DNA of 64,000 nucleotides from Phosphoribacter sp037045045. GTDB lineage: Bacteria > Actinomycetota > Actinomycetes > Actinomycetales > Dermatophilaceae. The position numbers and the translations under genes were made by a program. Positions 34,244-44,119 of this stretch are shown here, piece by piece. The notes under the pieces are model-generated. The model saw only the letters and a program-made list of their open reading frames with translations, was not told the DNA's origin and did not search any database. The stretch spans positions 620,001-684,000 of the forward strand of contig JBAOHL010000005.1 of assembly GCA_037045045.1 (NCBI GenBank), in the 5' to 3' direction. The first letter of the stretch is position 1; every line of letters starts with the position of its first letter.

Positions 34244-36479
34244 CCGCGGCTGCCCCGAGCAGGTCGAGGACGACGGCAAAGTCCTGCGCCCGTTCTCGCC
34301 ACGATTCGTAGCGCCCAGACCGCCCACCGTGGCCCGAGGACATCTGGGTGCGCAAGAGGATCGGACGGCATACCGGGTCGTCGGTGACCGTCGCCCGCAA
34401 CCGAGCCACCCACTTGGCCGGCTCGGTGACGTAGACCCGGGTGTCGTGCACGTTCGTCGACACGAGCATGGCCGGGTAGTCGCCCGGGTGGACGTTGTCG
34501 TAGGGCGAGTACCCCTTGATCCGCCGGTATGCCGCGGGGTCCGCGACGGGGTCGCCCCACTCCTCGTGTTCGGTGACCGTGAGCGGCAGGTCGGGATCGA
34601 GCATGGTCGTGAGCACGTCGACGAACGGGACCTCGGCGAAGGCCACCGCGAACCGCCCGGGCGCTCGGTTGACCGCGGCGCCGAGCAGCAGCCCGCCCCC
34701 CGAAGCGCCTTGTGCGGCAAGGCGATTCGGTGCGACCCAGCCCGTGTCGACGAGGTGGTCGGCACAGGCCACGAAGTCGGTGACGGTGTTCTCCTTGTGC
34801 TCCAAGCGTCCTTGTTCGTACCAGTCCCACCCCAGTTCCGTGCCTCCACGCACGTGCGCGACGGCGAAGACGAGACCTCGGTCGAGCAGTGACAGGCGGG
34901 CGACCGAGAAGTACGGGTCCATCGGCACGGCATACGCGCCGTAGCCGTAGACGAGTCCCGCGGCGGTGCCGTCGGGGACGACGTCGGCCCGGAACACGAT
35001 CGACATCGGCACGGCCACGCCGTCGGGGGCGATGGCCCACAGGCGCCTCTCGCGCAACGACGCGAGGTCGTACCCGGGCACCTCGACCTGCTTGAGCAGG
35101 GTGAGCGTCCGCGACGCGACGTCGTAGTCGTATGCCGCCCGAGGGCTGGCCAGCGACTCGTGGGTCACCTGGAGGGTGGGCGAGGCCGGGTCCGGGGTCG
35201 AGCCCAGACCGACGGTGGCCACGTCCCCGGGGAAGCGGATGTCGTGCGCGGCGCCGAAGCCGAGCGGCGCGGTGGCGTCGCGCTCGACGACGCGGATCGC
35301 CGTCGTGCCGCCCGATCGCAGCGACACCGTGACGAACTCGTCGAATCCCTCGACCCCCGTGACGAATTCGTCGGGGGTGGTCCAGTCCAGGGGCGCCCAG
35401 TCCTGCGGGCCGGCGGCGTCGGCGGGCGCCCAGGCGACCTCGAAGTTGGCCCGAGAGGCGTTGTGGACAACGAGCGTCCCGTCGCCGAGGGGTTCGACAT
35501 CGGCGAGCACGCCCGCTCGCCGCGGGACGATCTCCCGAGGCTGGCCGGTGGGATCGCCAGCGTCGATCGTCCACACCTGGCTCGTGGTCTTCGACCCGGC
35601 CGCCAGCAGGACGACCCGGTCGTCCTTGGACGAACCGACGGACAGGAAGAAGCGCTCGTCGTCCTCGACGAGGACTCGGACGTCGGAGTCCACCGGGGAC
35701 CCGACCCGGTGGCGCCAGACCTCGTGCGGGCGGAACGCCTCGTCGAGTCGGGTGTAGAAGAGGTGGCCGCCGTCGAGGGACCACACCACGTCCTCGCCGA
35801 TCCCCCGCACCGCCTCGTCGAGGATGGCGGGCGACGCCTCGCCGGCACCGGCCCCGGCACCGGCACCAGCACCGGCACCGGCACCGGCTCCAAGATCCCG
35901 TACGAACAGGTCGAACCGTTCGTCGCCCGCGCGGTCGACCGACCACGCCAACAGCCGGCCGTCCGGGCTCACCTCGCACGCACCGAGATCGAAGTACTCG
36001 CCGCCGGCGGCCTCGGCGTTCTCGTCGAGCAGGACCTGCTCGGCGGGCGGCGGGTCCGCACCGTCGAGGGTCGGGCGGGTCGGGGCGTCGGCGACGGCGA
36101 CCCGGGCGTGCACGGCATACTCCTGGCCCGCGACGGTGCGCGAGTAGTACCACCAGCCGCCGTGGCGCACCGGCACCGACAGGTCGGTCTCGACGGTGCG
36201 CGAGCGGATCTCCTCGAAGATCCGCTCGGCTAGCGGCTCGAGGTGCGCGGTGCGCTCCCGCACGTAGGCGTTCTCGGCCTCGAGGTAGGCGATCAGCCGA
36301 GGGTCCTCGCGGTCGGCCATCCACCCGTACTCGTCGACGACCTCGTCACCGTGGACCCGGCGCACGGTGGGTTCGCGCGGCGCGCGGGGCGGGTCGGGAT
36401 GCCGTGGAATGCGGGCTGCCCCGCTGTCGGCACTGTCGCCGCTGCCGGCGTCGGGGTCGGTGTCGGGCTCGGCGCTCAC
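34206..36479 (-). CDS. ptrB: Oligopeptidase B (S9 prolyl oligopeptidase family)
   Basis: This 757-residue serine peptidase cuts short peptides after basic residues. The N-terminal part is a seven-bladed propeller that gates access. The C-terminal alpha/beta-hydrolase domain has the nucleophile in GASGGG (Ser), the Asp in VSTNVHDTRV and the His in SSGHGGRSGRY; VRGGTELGWDWYEQGRLEHKENT is diagnostic of PtrB. A 17-residue alternating Gly-Ala run is inserted in the propeller. The GTG start overlaps the alaX stop by 4 bp. Cytoplasmic location is likely, as no signal peptide is visible. Confidence 0.93.
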   Translation of the reverse strand: MSAEPDTDPDAGSGDSADSGAARIPRHPDPPRAPREPTVRRVHGDEVVDEYGWMADREDPRLIAYLEAENAYVRERTAHLEPLAERIFEEIRSRTVETDLSVPVRHGGWWYYSRTVAGQEYAVHARVAVADAPTRPTLDGADPPPAEQVLLDENAEAAGGEYFDLGACEVSPDGRLLAWSVDRAGDERFDLFVRDLGAGAGAGAGAGAGAGAGEASPAILDEAVRGIGEDVVWSLDGGHLFYTRLDEAFRPHEVWRHRVGSPVDSDVRVLVEDDERFFLSVGSSKDDRVVLLAAGSKTTSQVWTIDAGDPTGQPREIVPRRAGVLADVEPLGDGTLVVHNASRANFEVAWAPADAAGPQDWAPLDWTTPDEFVTGVEGFDEFVTVSLRSGGTTAIRVVERDATAPLGFGAAHDIRFPGDVATVGLGSTPDPASPTLQVTHESLASPRAAYDYDVASRTLTLLKQVEVPGYDLASLRERRLWAIAPDGVAVPMSIVFRADVVPDGTAAGLVYGYGAYAVPMDPYFSVARLSLLDRGLVFAVAHVRGGTELGWDWYEQGRLEHKENTVTDFVACADHLVDTGWVAPNRLAAQGASGGGLLLGAAVNRAPGRFAVAFAEVPFVDVLTTMLDPDLPLTVTEHEEWGDPVADPAAYRRIKGYSPYDNVHPGDYPAMLVSTNVHDTRVYVTEPAKWVARLRATVTDDPVCRPILLRTQMSSGHGGRSGRYESWRERAQDFAVVLDLLGAAAVRPAAPGPRARG

Positions 36480-37240
36480 TCGGTGATCCGTACCCGCAGT
36501 CGGCGGAAACCCTTGCCCTTGCTCTCGATCTTGACGATCTGCAGGCCGCCGATCGCCGCGGTCGACGCGACGTGCGTGCCGGCGTCGGCCTGGGTGTCGA
36601 GCCCGGCGATGTCGACGATCCGCACGACCTCGAGGTCGTCGGGCAGCAGGTTCGTCGCGGTGCGGATGAGGTCCGGGTATGCCGCGAACGCCTCGTCCCG
36701 CGGCAGCGTTGCCGTCGTGATGGCCCGGTTGGCGGCGACCTCCGCGGCGCAGGCCGCCGTGACTGCGTCGCGGAAACCCTCCGGCACGACCGGCAGGTTG
36801 AAATCCATCCGGGCCTCCAGCGGCTCCATGTTGCCGCCCGTGACGAGGGCGCCGTAGTCGCGGAACACCACGCCGCACAACAGGTGCAGCCCGGAGTGGG
36901 TGCGCATGAGGGCGGTCCGACGGGCGTCCTCGACCGCGCCACGGACTGTCGCACCCACCGGCGGGATCGGGTCCCCTTCGGCGGGGATCAGCCAGATGTC
37001 CTCGGCCTTGCGCGCACCGACGATCCGGGTCTGGACGCCGCCCCACAGCAGCACCCCGTGGTCGGGTGGCTGGCCCCCGCCGCCCGGATAGAAGGCGCTG
37101 CGGTCCAGGACGATTCCGTCCTCCGAGTCGGAGGCGAGCACGGTCGCAGCCCACTCCCGCAGCGTCTGGTCGCCCAGCTCGAGACGGTGTACCCGCCCGT
37201 GCCGGTCTGCGCCTGCCTCGGCGCCGGCTTGGGCGCTCAC
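36476..37240 (-). CDS. Alanyl-tRNA editing protein (AlaX type)
   Basis: This 254-residue stand-alone editing-domain protein should hydrolyse mischarged Ser- or Gly-tRNA(Ala). It has the AlaX/ThrRS-SAD layout: AFYPGGGGQPPDHG, the Zn ligands in RTHSGLHLLCGVV (HxxxH) and the late DAGTHVASTAAIGGLQIVKIESKGKGFRRLRV, where a Cys in the usual CGGTH motif is replaced (DAGTHV). The replaced Cys may mean altered metal binding. The GTG start overlaps a 9-codon upstream ORF by 4 bp, and its stop overlaps ptrB. Confidence 0.88.
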   Translation of the reverse strand: MSAQAGAEAGADRHGRVHRLELGDQTLREWAATVLASDSEDGIVLDRSAFYPGGGGQPPDHGVLLWGGVQTRIVGARKAEDIWLIPAEGDPIPPVGATVRGAVEDARRTALMRTHSGLHLLCGVVFRDYGALVTGGNMEPLEARMDFNLPVVPEGFRDAVTAACAAEVAANRAITTATLPRDEAFAAYPDLIRTATNLLPDDLEVVRIVDIAGLDTQADAGTHVASTAAIGGLQIVKIESKGKGFRRLRVRITE

Positions 37241-37278
37241 GCAGCCGCTCCGTCCCAGGTCCTCACGGGGTGAGCCTA
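37237..37278 (-). promoter_or_regulatory. Leaderless promoter and 9-codon leader ORF before alaX
   Basis: On the minus strand a TAGGCT -10 (37273-37278) stands 6 bp before a GTG (37264-37266) opening a 9-codon frame (VRTWDGAAA). Its TGA overlaps the alaX GTG as GTGA. Ribosomes starting leaderless on the small frame could re-initiate on alaX. An internal GGAG may also serve alaX directly. Confidence 0.4.
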
Positions 37279-37384
37279 CGCACCCGACGGATCCAGAGTC
37301 GGTCCTGCCTGGGGGCGACAGTGGCCGATCGTCGCACCCGCGGACGGATGGGCGCCTGCCCGCGCGCGTGGGGCCGCTGAGCTC

Positions 37385-37390
37385 TACAGT
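37385..37390 (+). promoter_or_regulatory. -10 box of the RHS operon
   Basis: TACAGT lies 49 bp upstream of the ATG at 37440, giving a short leader that carries an AGGGGTGG ribosome-binding site. No convincing -35 is seen. Confidence 0.4.
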
Positions 37391-37439
37391 GCGCGGTAGG
37401 GCCAAGGCTCGTGATGAGCGTCCGGACAGGGGTGGCGTC

Positions 37440-40400
37440 ATGGCTGGTATGCCGGTGCGGCAGCGGTCGGTTCGAGCACGGAGGACCCGCGCCGTGTGGG
37501 TGATGGTCGTCCTGGCCATGCTGACGACGGGCTTCTCCGGCGTCGGGTCGGTTTCGGCGGTGGCCCAAGAGGAGCCACCCGGTAACCTGCAACGGCTGTT
37601 CCCGGACTTGCAGACGTGGAAGGCGGCACGCGCGCGCCCCGCGGAGATGAAGCGGTCCGGCCCGGGCGCGGCGGCCCCGGCGGCTCGGCCGGTAACTCCC
37701 CTCAAGCACCCGGCTGCGGCGACCGCAGCGGTGGCCGCAGATCCGGGCAAGGGATGGCGTTCGGCTTCTGGCACACCGGTATCCGTCGCCACAGCGTCCT
37801 CCGCCACGGTGTCGGTCGTTTCGGAGGAGCGTGCCGCGGCAGCGGGGGTGGCGGGGGTCGTGTTCACCGTCACCACCCCGGAACCGGTCACCGACGGGGT
37901 GCCCGTGCGGTTCGACGCCGCGTGGACGGGATCGACGGATCTGGGCCGACGCCTGCACCTCGTCTCGTTGCCCGCGTGCGCATTGACCACGCCTGACGCG
38001 CCGGAGTGCCGCACCCAGACACCGTTGGCGGACGCGCAGAGCGACCAGAGCACCCAGGTGATGTCCGCGACCGCGCCGTCATCCGCCGCCGCGCCCTCGA
38101 AAGCTGACGCCGGCGGTGCCGCGGGGTCGATGATGGTGCTGGCCGCCGTGGCGGGAAGCGCCGGCAGCAGCGGCACGTATGCCGCGTCGAGCCTGGCCCC
38201 GTCGGGATCGTGGTCGGTAGCTGGTTCCTCGGGTGCGTTCACGTGGTCCTACCCGGTCTCGATCCCTGCTCCGGCCGCCGGGCCGACCCCCCAGGTGGCG
38301 TTGAGCTACGACTCGTCGAGTATCGATGGGCGCATCGCCAGCACGAACAACCAATCGTCCTGGGTGGGTCAAGGGTGGGACTACTCACCTGGGTTCATCG
38401 AACGCTCGTACGTCACGTGCGCGAAGGATCCCGCCGGGACCGCGCCGAAGGTCGGGGACCTGTGCTGGGCGGGGCAGGTCGTGACGTTGAGTCGCGACGG
38501 GCATTCGGTCGCCCTGGTCCGAGACGACGCGACCGGAGTGTGGCACCTGGCCGCCGACGACGGCACTCGGGTCGAGCGACTCACCGGCGCCAGCAACGGG
38601 GCACTCGACGGCGAGCATTGGAAAGTGACCGCCCCTGACGGCACTGCATACGTGTACGGGCTGACGTACGGCCCTGGCCGCACGAACCAACCGGGGACCG
38701 GATCGACGTGGACGGTGCCGGTGTACGGCGCGCACCCGGGAGACCCGTGCTACAACAGCTCCGGGTTCGCCGCGTCGGTGTGCACGCAGGCCTGGCGGTG
38801 GAACCTCGACTACGTCCAAGACGTCCACGGCAACGCGGCCCTGTTCTCCTACACGCCTGAGACGAACGGGTACGGCCAGAACGGGTCGAGCACCGCGGCG
38901 GCATACACCCGCGGCGGCTACCTGAGCCGGATCGACTACGGGCTGCGGCTGGTCAATGGCAGTGTCTACACCTCGCCCGCACCCGACCAGGTCGTCTTCG
39001 GGGTGACCGAACGGTGCACCCCCTCGGCGTCCTTCACCTGTGACCCGGCCCTGTTCACCGCCGCGAACGCGGCCAACTGGCCCGATACCCCGCAGGATCA
39101 GTCCTGTCCGGTGGGCGGCTCCTGCTCCAACCATGTCCCGACGTTCTGGTCAACGAAGCGCCTCACGCTCATCACCACCCAGGTGTCCACGGCCTCCGGC
39201 TATGCCAAGGTCGACGACTACGCCCTGACGCAGTCGTTCCCGAACCAGGGCGACGCGTCGATGTGGCTGGCCAGCGTCACCCACACCGGGTACGACCCGA
39301 CCGGCGCGGCACTGGCCACGCCGCCGGTGTCGTTCTCCGGGCAACTGCTGGACAACCGCGTCGCGGGCTACAACACCCAGCCGCCGATGCTGCACTGGCG
39401 CCTCGGACAGATCACCACCGAGACCGGGGCGATCACTGCAATCACGTACAGCCCGACTGAATGCACGAACACTGCCGTGCCCACCCCGGACAGCAACACC
39501 GTGCGGTGTTTTCCCGTGTATTGGACCTTGCCGTACCAGAGCAGTCCGACCCTGGACTTCTTCCACAAGTACGTCGTCACCCAGGTCATGGTGCAGGAAC
39601 CGCACGCCCTGTCCCCCACTCAGCTCACGACGTATACCTACCTGGGCGCCCCAGCCTGGCACTTCGACGACAACGAACTCGTGCTTCCGGCCAACCGCAC
39701 CTGGGGACAATTCCGTGGCTACGGCACGGTCGAGGTGCGCGCGGGCAACCCGGCCAGCAACAGCAACGGCATACCGGATGCCTGGACATTGACCCGCACG
39801 ACGTACCTGCGCGGCATGGACGGGGACAAGACCTCCACCGGCACCAGATCGGTGTCGGTCACCAACAGCCTCGGGGAGACCATTCCCGACAGTGATCGAT
39901 ACTCCTCCACCGCATGGGAGACCCTGACCTTCGACGGCGACGGCGGCGGACAGGTGACGTCGGGGATCACCGACCCGGGAACCTATGCCACCACGGCCTC
40001 CCGGGCCCGCTCCGGGCTATCTCCCCTGCTCGCCACCGTCCTCGGCATCTCCCGCACCCGCAGTCGCACCGCCCTCGCCGCAGGCGGCGCCGTGGAGACG
40101 AGCACGCGGTACACCCGCGACGGTATCGGTCGGGTCACCCAGGCCACCGAGGCCGGAACGGGCGTGCCGGACCGGTGCACGACGACCCGGTATGCCGACA
40201 ACGCCACCTTGGGGATCCGGGATCGAGTCGCCGAGGTCATCGTGTCGGCACAGGTCTGCCCAGACCCCGCAGTAGCCCCGACCCCGGTCCTGGCCGACAC
40301 GCGCACGCTGTACGACGGGTCCACGACCCTCGGCACACTGCCTGGGCCCGGAGATCCCACCACGACCCTGACCGCAACCTCGGCCAGCGGCGGCGTCCTC

Positions 40401-43400
40401 GCCTTCGCCAAGACCAGTCGAGGTTTCGACGCCTCCGGCAGGGCAACCACCTCGACCAGCTACACCGGGGCCACCGACACCGTCGGACGCACGACCACGA
40501 TCGCCTTCACTCCGGCCCTCGGCGGCGTGCCCACCCACGTCGCCACCACCAACCCGGCGGGACAAACGGCCACAGTCAGCGTGAACCTGCGCGGACAACC
40601 CACCCGAAGCGTCGACATCGCCAACCACACCACCGACGCAACCTATGACGCCCTTGGTCGGTTGACCGGCGTGTGGGCGCCCGGCCAGACGCTCGGCAGC
40701 ACCGCGGCCACCGTCGCCTACAGCTACCTGTTGCAGACCACCGGTCCCCAGGTGGTCACCGCGACCACCCTCACGGACACGGGCACGGCCTCGGGCAGTA
40801 CGACCACCACCAGCATCTACGACGCGCTCGGCCAACTGCGACAGGTCCAGACCAACGCCGCCGGCGGCGGACGCATCGTCGAGGACACTGTCTACGACTC
40901 GCACGGCTGGGCGGTCCGCGGCAACCACCACTGGTTCACCGCCGGTGACCCCGATACCACCCTCATCACCACCACCGACGACCAGATCGACTCGTACACG
41001 ACAACCAGCCACGACGGCACCGGCCGGCCCCTGGTCGCCACGGCATACTCCCGCACCGTCGCCACCTGGAGCAGCCGGACCGTCTATGGCGGCGACCGGA
41101 CCACCCTCGTCCCGCCGGCTGGAGGGACCACGACCACCACCGTGTTCGACGCTCGCGGGCACACCACCGCACTGTGGTCCTACACCAGCGCCCCGGCCAT
41201 CACCGGTAGCCAGGTCACCGGCGGCACCCACCTGGATACCGGGTACCGGTACAACACCGCGGATCAGCTCGACCGGATCACCGACCCGAGCGGGCGGCCG
41301 TACACGTACACGTACGACCTGGCCGGACGTGTCACCCAACAAACCGATCCCGACACGGGGACCACCACCCGCACGTACAACGACACCGGCGACCTGCTCA
41401 CCGTCACCGGAGCCCGAGGGACCACCCTCACCTACTCGTACGACTCGCTGGCCCGACCCACGACGCTGACCAGCGGACCCGGCACCACCGCCCTCGCGGC
41501 GTGGACCTACGACACCCTGCAACCGGGCAAGCCCACGTCGTCGACCACGTACAGCCACGGCGATACGGCCAACCCCTACACGATCGCGGCCACCGGATAC
41601 GACAGTGCCGGCAACCCGACCGGGACCGCGGTCACTCTTCCCGCCAGCGAGGGTCCGACGCTCGGCGGCAAGACCTACACCACCAGCCAGACCTGGACCT
41701 CCACCCACCTACCCCGCACCACCACGCCCGCAGTCGCCGGCGGCCTGCCCGCCGAAACGCTCACCCACACCTACACGACCCTCGGGGACCCACTGGCCCT
41801 CACCAGCGCCCTTGGCCAGTACGTCTACACCACCCTGTACACCCCCAGCCGGATGCCTCAGGCCATCAGCGCCCGCAACGGTTACGTCGGGACCAGCTAC
41901 ACCTACGACGCGCAGACCCTGCGACGACAGGGCGCCACCTTCACCAACAGCAAACTCCCCTCCTCCCAACTCGAGAAACACACCTACACGTACGACCCGG
42001 CGGGCAACATCACCCGCATCGCCGACGTCCAGGGCGGCGCGGGCACGACCCCCCGCACCAGCTGCTACGCCTACGACCCGCTCCGACAACTCACCGGGGC
42101 GTGGACCGCCACCGACAACTGTGCGGCAGCGCCGACCGCCGGCGCCAACAGCCAGGTCGGCGGACCCAGCCCCATGTGGCTGACCTGGACGTACACCGCC
42201 AACACGCGCACCAGCCAAACCAGCCACCAGATTCCCGGGACCGCCACCGGCGACACCACCACCGGCTACACGTACGCCGACAGCAACCACCCCAACGCGA
42301 TCACGACCGCCGCCACCTCCGGCGCCACGACGGCCACCAACACCTACACGTACGACCCGGCCGGGAACACCGTGACCCGCGCCCTCCCGTCCGGTTCGCA
42401 AGCCCTGACCTGGACTCCCGACAATCACCTCGACGCCCTCACCGGCCCGGCGGGGACGACCAGTTACGTGTATGCCGCGGACGGTAGCCAACTGATCCGC
42501 CACGACCCCACGGCCACGACCGTCTACCTGCCCGGCGAGGAGCTCACCCTCACCACCTCGACGAACACCCTCAGCGGCACTCGGTACTACGCCCACGCCG
42601 GACAGGCCGTGGCCCTGCGCACCGGCAGCACGACGAAGCTGCTGTACGCCGACCACACCGGCACGATCACCACGACCACCGACTGGACGACCAACGCCAC
42701 CACGCGCCGCACCCTCGACCCCTACGGCAACCCCATCGCCACCTCGCCCACTTGGCCCGACAGCCACGGCTACCTCAACCAGCCCACCAATTCCGCTACC
42801 GGGCTCACCGACACCGGCCACCGCAAGTACGACCCCACCCTCGGCGCGTTCATTTCCACCGACCCACTGTTGGATCCCACCAAACCCTCGACGAGCTACG
42901 CCTACGCCAACAACAACCCCATCGGCAGCACCGACCCAAGTGGCCTACGCCCGGTAGACCCACAAGGTAACGAGCTCACCGACACGAACCTTCACATCAC
43001 TGCGATCAGCGGCAGCCTCGAAACCAGCAGAACATCACAGATCGAGAAGAGGCGCGCCGCAGAGCGAGTACCCGCCCGAGTGGCCAACCACCACTCTGCC
43101 TTCAGAGACCTTCAAAGCCAGCGGATCCTGCCGATCGCGCAGAGCCCGCCCGCCGAGGAATTGGTGATCCTGTACGCCTTCGATGGCGGTTGCTCCTTCG
43201 GGACGGACGCGTATTCCCAGGAAGTCGCGCGGGCCGCAAACGACGCCGCTTTCCGGATGCTTATCCCCGTTGATGAGTTCCAGGGATGCCGCGAGGGCAC
43301 CTCCCTTGACTGCGGAATGCTACTTGCTTCAGTAATTCCTTACGGCAAGGTCGGGAGCCTCGCCAAGGTGGGGAAGTTCGCAAAATTCGCAGACGAAGCC

Positions 43401-43709
43401 GCAAAGTCTGTCGACGAGGTCGCAACGGTCGTACCCAAGGCGGTTCATGGGAACTCAGCATCCAGTACGGCTACCAACTACCTCTACCGCTTGTATGACT
43501 CGGAGTCGGGGGCGTACCTCAAGACCGGCATCACCAAAAACCCGGGCAGCAGGTACACCAAGACCTTCATGCAGGATAGGGAGATGGAGATCCTGCAGAC
43601 TGGGACCCGACGGGAAATGCTCAACTTGGAGCGATTCATCGTTGAGCGAGACCCCGGACCGCTGAACCGTGAACCCTGGGCCGGGAGTATGTCAGGGGAC
43701 GTCCCATGA
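37440..43709 (+). CDS. Giant secreted RHS-repeat polymorphic toxin with GIY-YIG-like tip
   Basis: The 2089-residue protein starts with a signal peptide (basic RRTR, hydrophobic VWVMVVLAMLTTGF, likely cut after VSA). An actinobacterial RHS N-terminal beta region follows (QVALSYDSSSIDGR...), then a long array of YD/RHS repeats (about residues 900-1750) that should form a shell around the toxin. The core ends at YDPTLGAFISTDPLL and DPSGLRP (residue about 1838). The last 250 residues are a lower-GC variable tip. Its end (YLYRLYD, TGITKNPGSRY, ERFIVERDPGPLN) resembles the GIY-YIG/URI nuclease fold. An immunity candidate overlaps by 4 bp. The likely role is contact-dependent or secreted killing of competitors. 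An internal ATG at 37449 is an alternative start. Confidence 0.88.
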   Translation: MAGMPVRQRSVRARRTRAVWVMVVLAMLTTGFSGVGSVSAVAQEEPPGNLQRLFPDLQTWKAARARPAEMKRSGPGAAAPAARPVTPLKHPAAATAAVAADPGKGWRSASGTPVSVATASSATVSVVSEERAAAAGVAGVVFTVTTPEPVTDGVPVRFDAAWTGSTDLGRRLHLVSLPACALTTPDAPECRTQTPLADAQSDQSTQVMSATAPSSAAAPSKADAGGAAGSMMVLAAVAGSAGSSGTYAASSLAPSGSWSVAGSSGAFTWSYPVSIPAPAAGPTPQVALSYDSSSIDGRIASTNNQSSWVGQGWDYSPGFIERSYVTCAKDPAGTAPKVGDLCWAGQVVTLSRDGHSVALVRDDATGVWHLAADDGTRVERLTGASNGALDGEHWKVTAPDGTAYVYGLTYGPGRTNQPGTGSTWTVPVYGAHPGDPCYNSSGFAASVCTQAWRWNLDYVQDVHGNAALFSYTPETNGYGQNGSSTAAAYTRGGYLSRIDYGLRLVNGSVYTSPAPDQVVFGVTERCTPSASFTCDPALFTAANAANWPDTPQDQSCPVGGSCSNHVPTFWSTKRLTLITTQVSTASGYAKVDDYALTQSFPNQGDASMWLASVTHTGYDPTGAALATPPVSFSGQLLDNRVAGYNTQPPMLHWRLGQITTETGAITAITYSPTECTNTAVPTPDSNTVRCFPVYWTLPYQSSPTLDFFHKYVVTQVMVQEPHALSPTQLTTYTYLGAPAWHFDDNELVLPANRTWGQFRGYGTVEVRAGNPASNSNGIPDAWTLTRTTYLRGMDGDKTSTGTRSVSVTNSLGETIPDSDRYSSTAWETLTFDGDGGGQVTSGITDPGTYATTASRARSGLSPLLATVLGISRTRSRTALAAGGAVETSTRYTRDGIGRVTQATEAGTGVPDRCTTTRYADNATLGIRDRVAEVIVSAQVCPDPAVAPTPVLADTRTLYDGSTTLGTLPGPGDPTTTLTATSASGGVLAFAKTSRGFDASGRATTSTSYTGATDTVGRTTTIAFTPALGGVPTHVATTNPAGQTATVSVNLRGQPTRSVDIANHTTDATYDALGRLTGVWAPGQTLGSTAATVAYSYLLQTTGPQVVTATTLTDTGTASGSTTTTSIYDALGQLRQVQTNAAGGGRIVEDTVYDSHGWAVRGNHHWFTAGDPDTTLITTTDDQIDSYTTTSHDGTGRPLVATAYSRTVATWSSRTVYGGDRTTLVPPAGGTTTTTVFDARGHTTALWSYTSAPAITGSQVTGGTHLDTGYRYNTADQLDRITDPSGRPYTYTYDLAGRVTQQTDPDTGTTTRTYNDTGDLLTVTGARGTTLTYSYDSLARPTTLTSGPGTTALAAWTYDTLQPGKPTSSTTYSHGDTANPYTIAATGYDSAGNPTGTAVTLPASEGPTLGGKTYTTSQTWTSTHLPRTTTPAVAGGLPAETLTHTYTTLGDPLALTSALGQYVYTTLYTPSRMPQAISARNGYVGTSYTYDAQTLRRQGATFTNSKLPSSQLEKHTYTYDPAGNITRIADVQGGAGTTPRTSCYAYDPLRQLTGAWTATDNCAAAPTAGANSQVGGPSPMWLTWTYTANTRTSQTSHQIPGTATGDTTTGYTYADSNHPNAITTAATSGATTATNTYTYDPAGNTVTRALPSGSQALTWTPDNHLDALTGPAGTTSYVYAADGSQLIRHDPTATTVYLPGEELTLTTSTNTLSGTRYYAHAGQAVALRTGSTTKLLYADHTGTITTTTDWTTNATTRRTLDPYGNPIATSPTWPDSHGYLNQPTNSATGLTDTGHRKYDPTLGAFISTDPLLDPTKPSTSYAYANNNPIGSTDPSGLRPVDPQGNELTDTNLHITAISGSLETSRTSQIEKRRAAERVPARVANHHSAFRDLQSQRILPIAQSPPAEELVILYAFDGGCSFGTDAYSQEVARAANDAAFRMLIPVDEFQGCREGTSLDCGMLLASVIPYGKVGSLAKVGKFAKFADEAAKSVDEVATVVPKAVHGNSASSTATNYLYRLYDSESGAYLKTGITKNPGSRYTKTFMQDREMEILQTGTRREMLNLERFIVERDPGPLNREPWAGSMSGDVP

Positions 43710-44119
43710 GTGGCCTGGGAGAACCGGTGAAGGTCCTATCGTTCGGCAGCGTGATCGGCGGGCGGACGATGGCAAACCGAGGTTGGTCTGAATCCATCCG
43801 AGCGCTCACACGAGCAATCGCGGCTCACCGCGATGGGATCACGTCAGACATCAACGTGAACATCGAGTTCCACGTTCCGGGCAACCTTCTGAGGCCCGAG
43901 TTTGAAGGGATCCGGACGGGCACATTCAGAAAGAGCGACAGGCTGATCAAGGTCCAGGTCGCGCTCCCCGAAGGGCCCCCGGACGACCCCATTTCCTACC
44001 TCGTCGCACGTGCAAGGGAGGCCTTGGATGCCGTCGACCAGTGGGATGCTCAGAGGAAAGGTGCGTTGAATACAGCGAACCTCCGAATCCTACTGACCAA
44101 CGCGCAGGCGTCGCTGTGA
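43706..44119 (+). CDS. Putative immunity protein for the RHS tip
   Basis: This 137-residue soluble protein starts at the ATG overlapping the RHS stop (ATGA), so it is translationally coupled to the toxin, as expected for a cognate immunity gene. I recognise no named immunity family. It has mixed alpha/beta features (INVNIEFHVPGNLL strand, YLVARAREALDAV helix). Its base composition is lower in GC than the flanks, like the toxin tip. The immunity role is inferred only from position. Confidence 0.6.
   Translation: MSGLGEPVKVLSFGSVIGGRTMANRGWSESIRALTRAIAAHRDGITSDINVNIEFHVPGNLLRPEFEGIRTGTFRKSDRLIKVQVALPEGPPDDPISYLVARAREALDAVDQWDAQRKGALNTANLRILLTNAQASL

Noticed and set aside
40017..41708. Long minus-strand frames within the RHS gene
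   Set aside because: They are Gly/Val/Arg-rich shadows of the Thr-rich RHS repeats.
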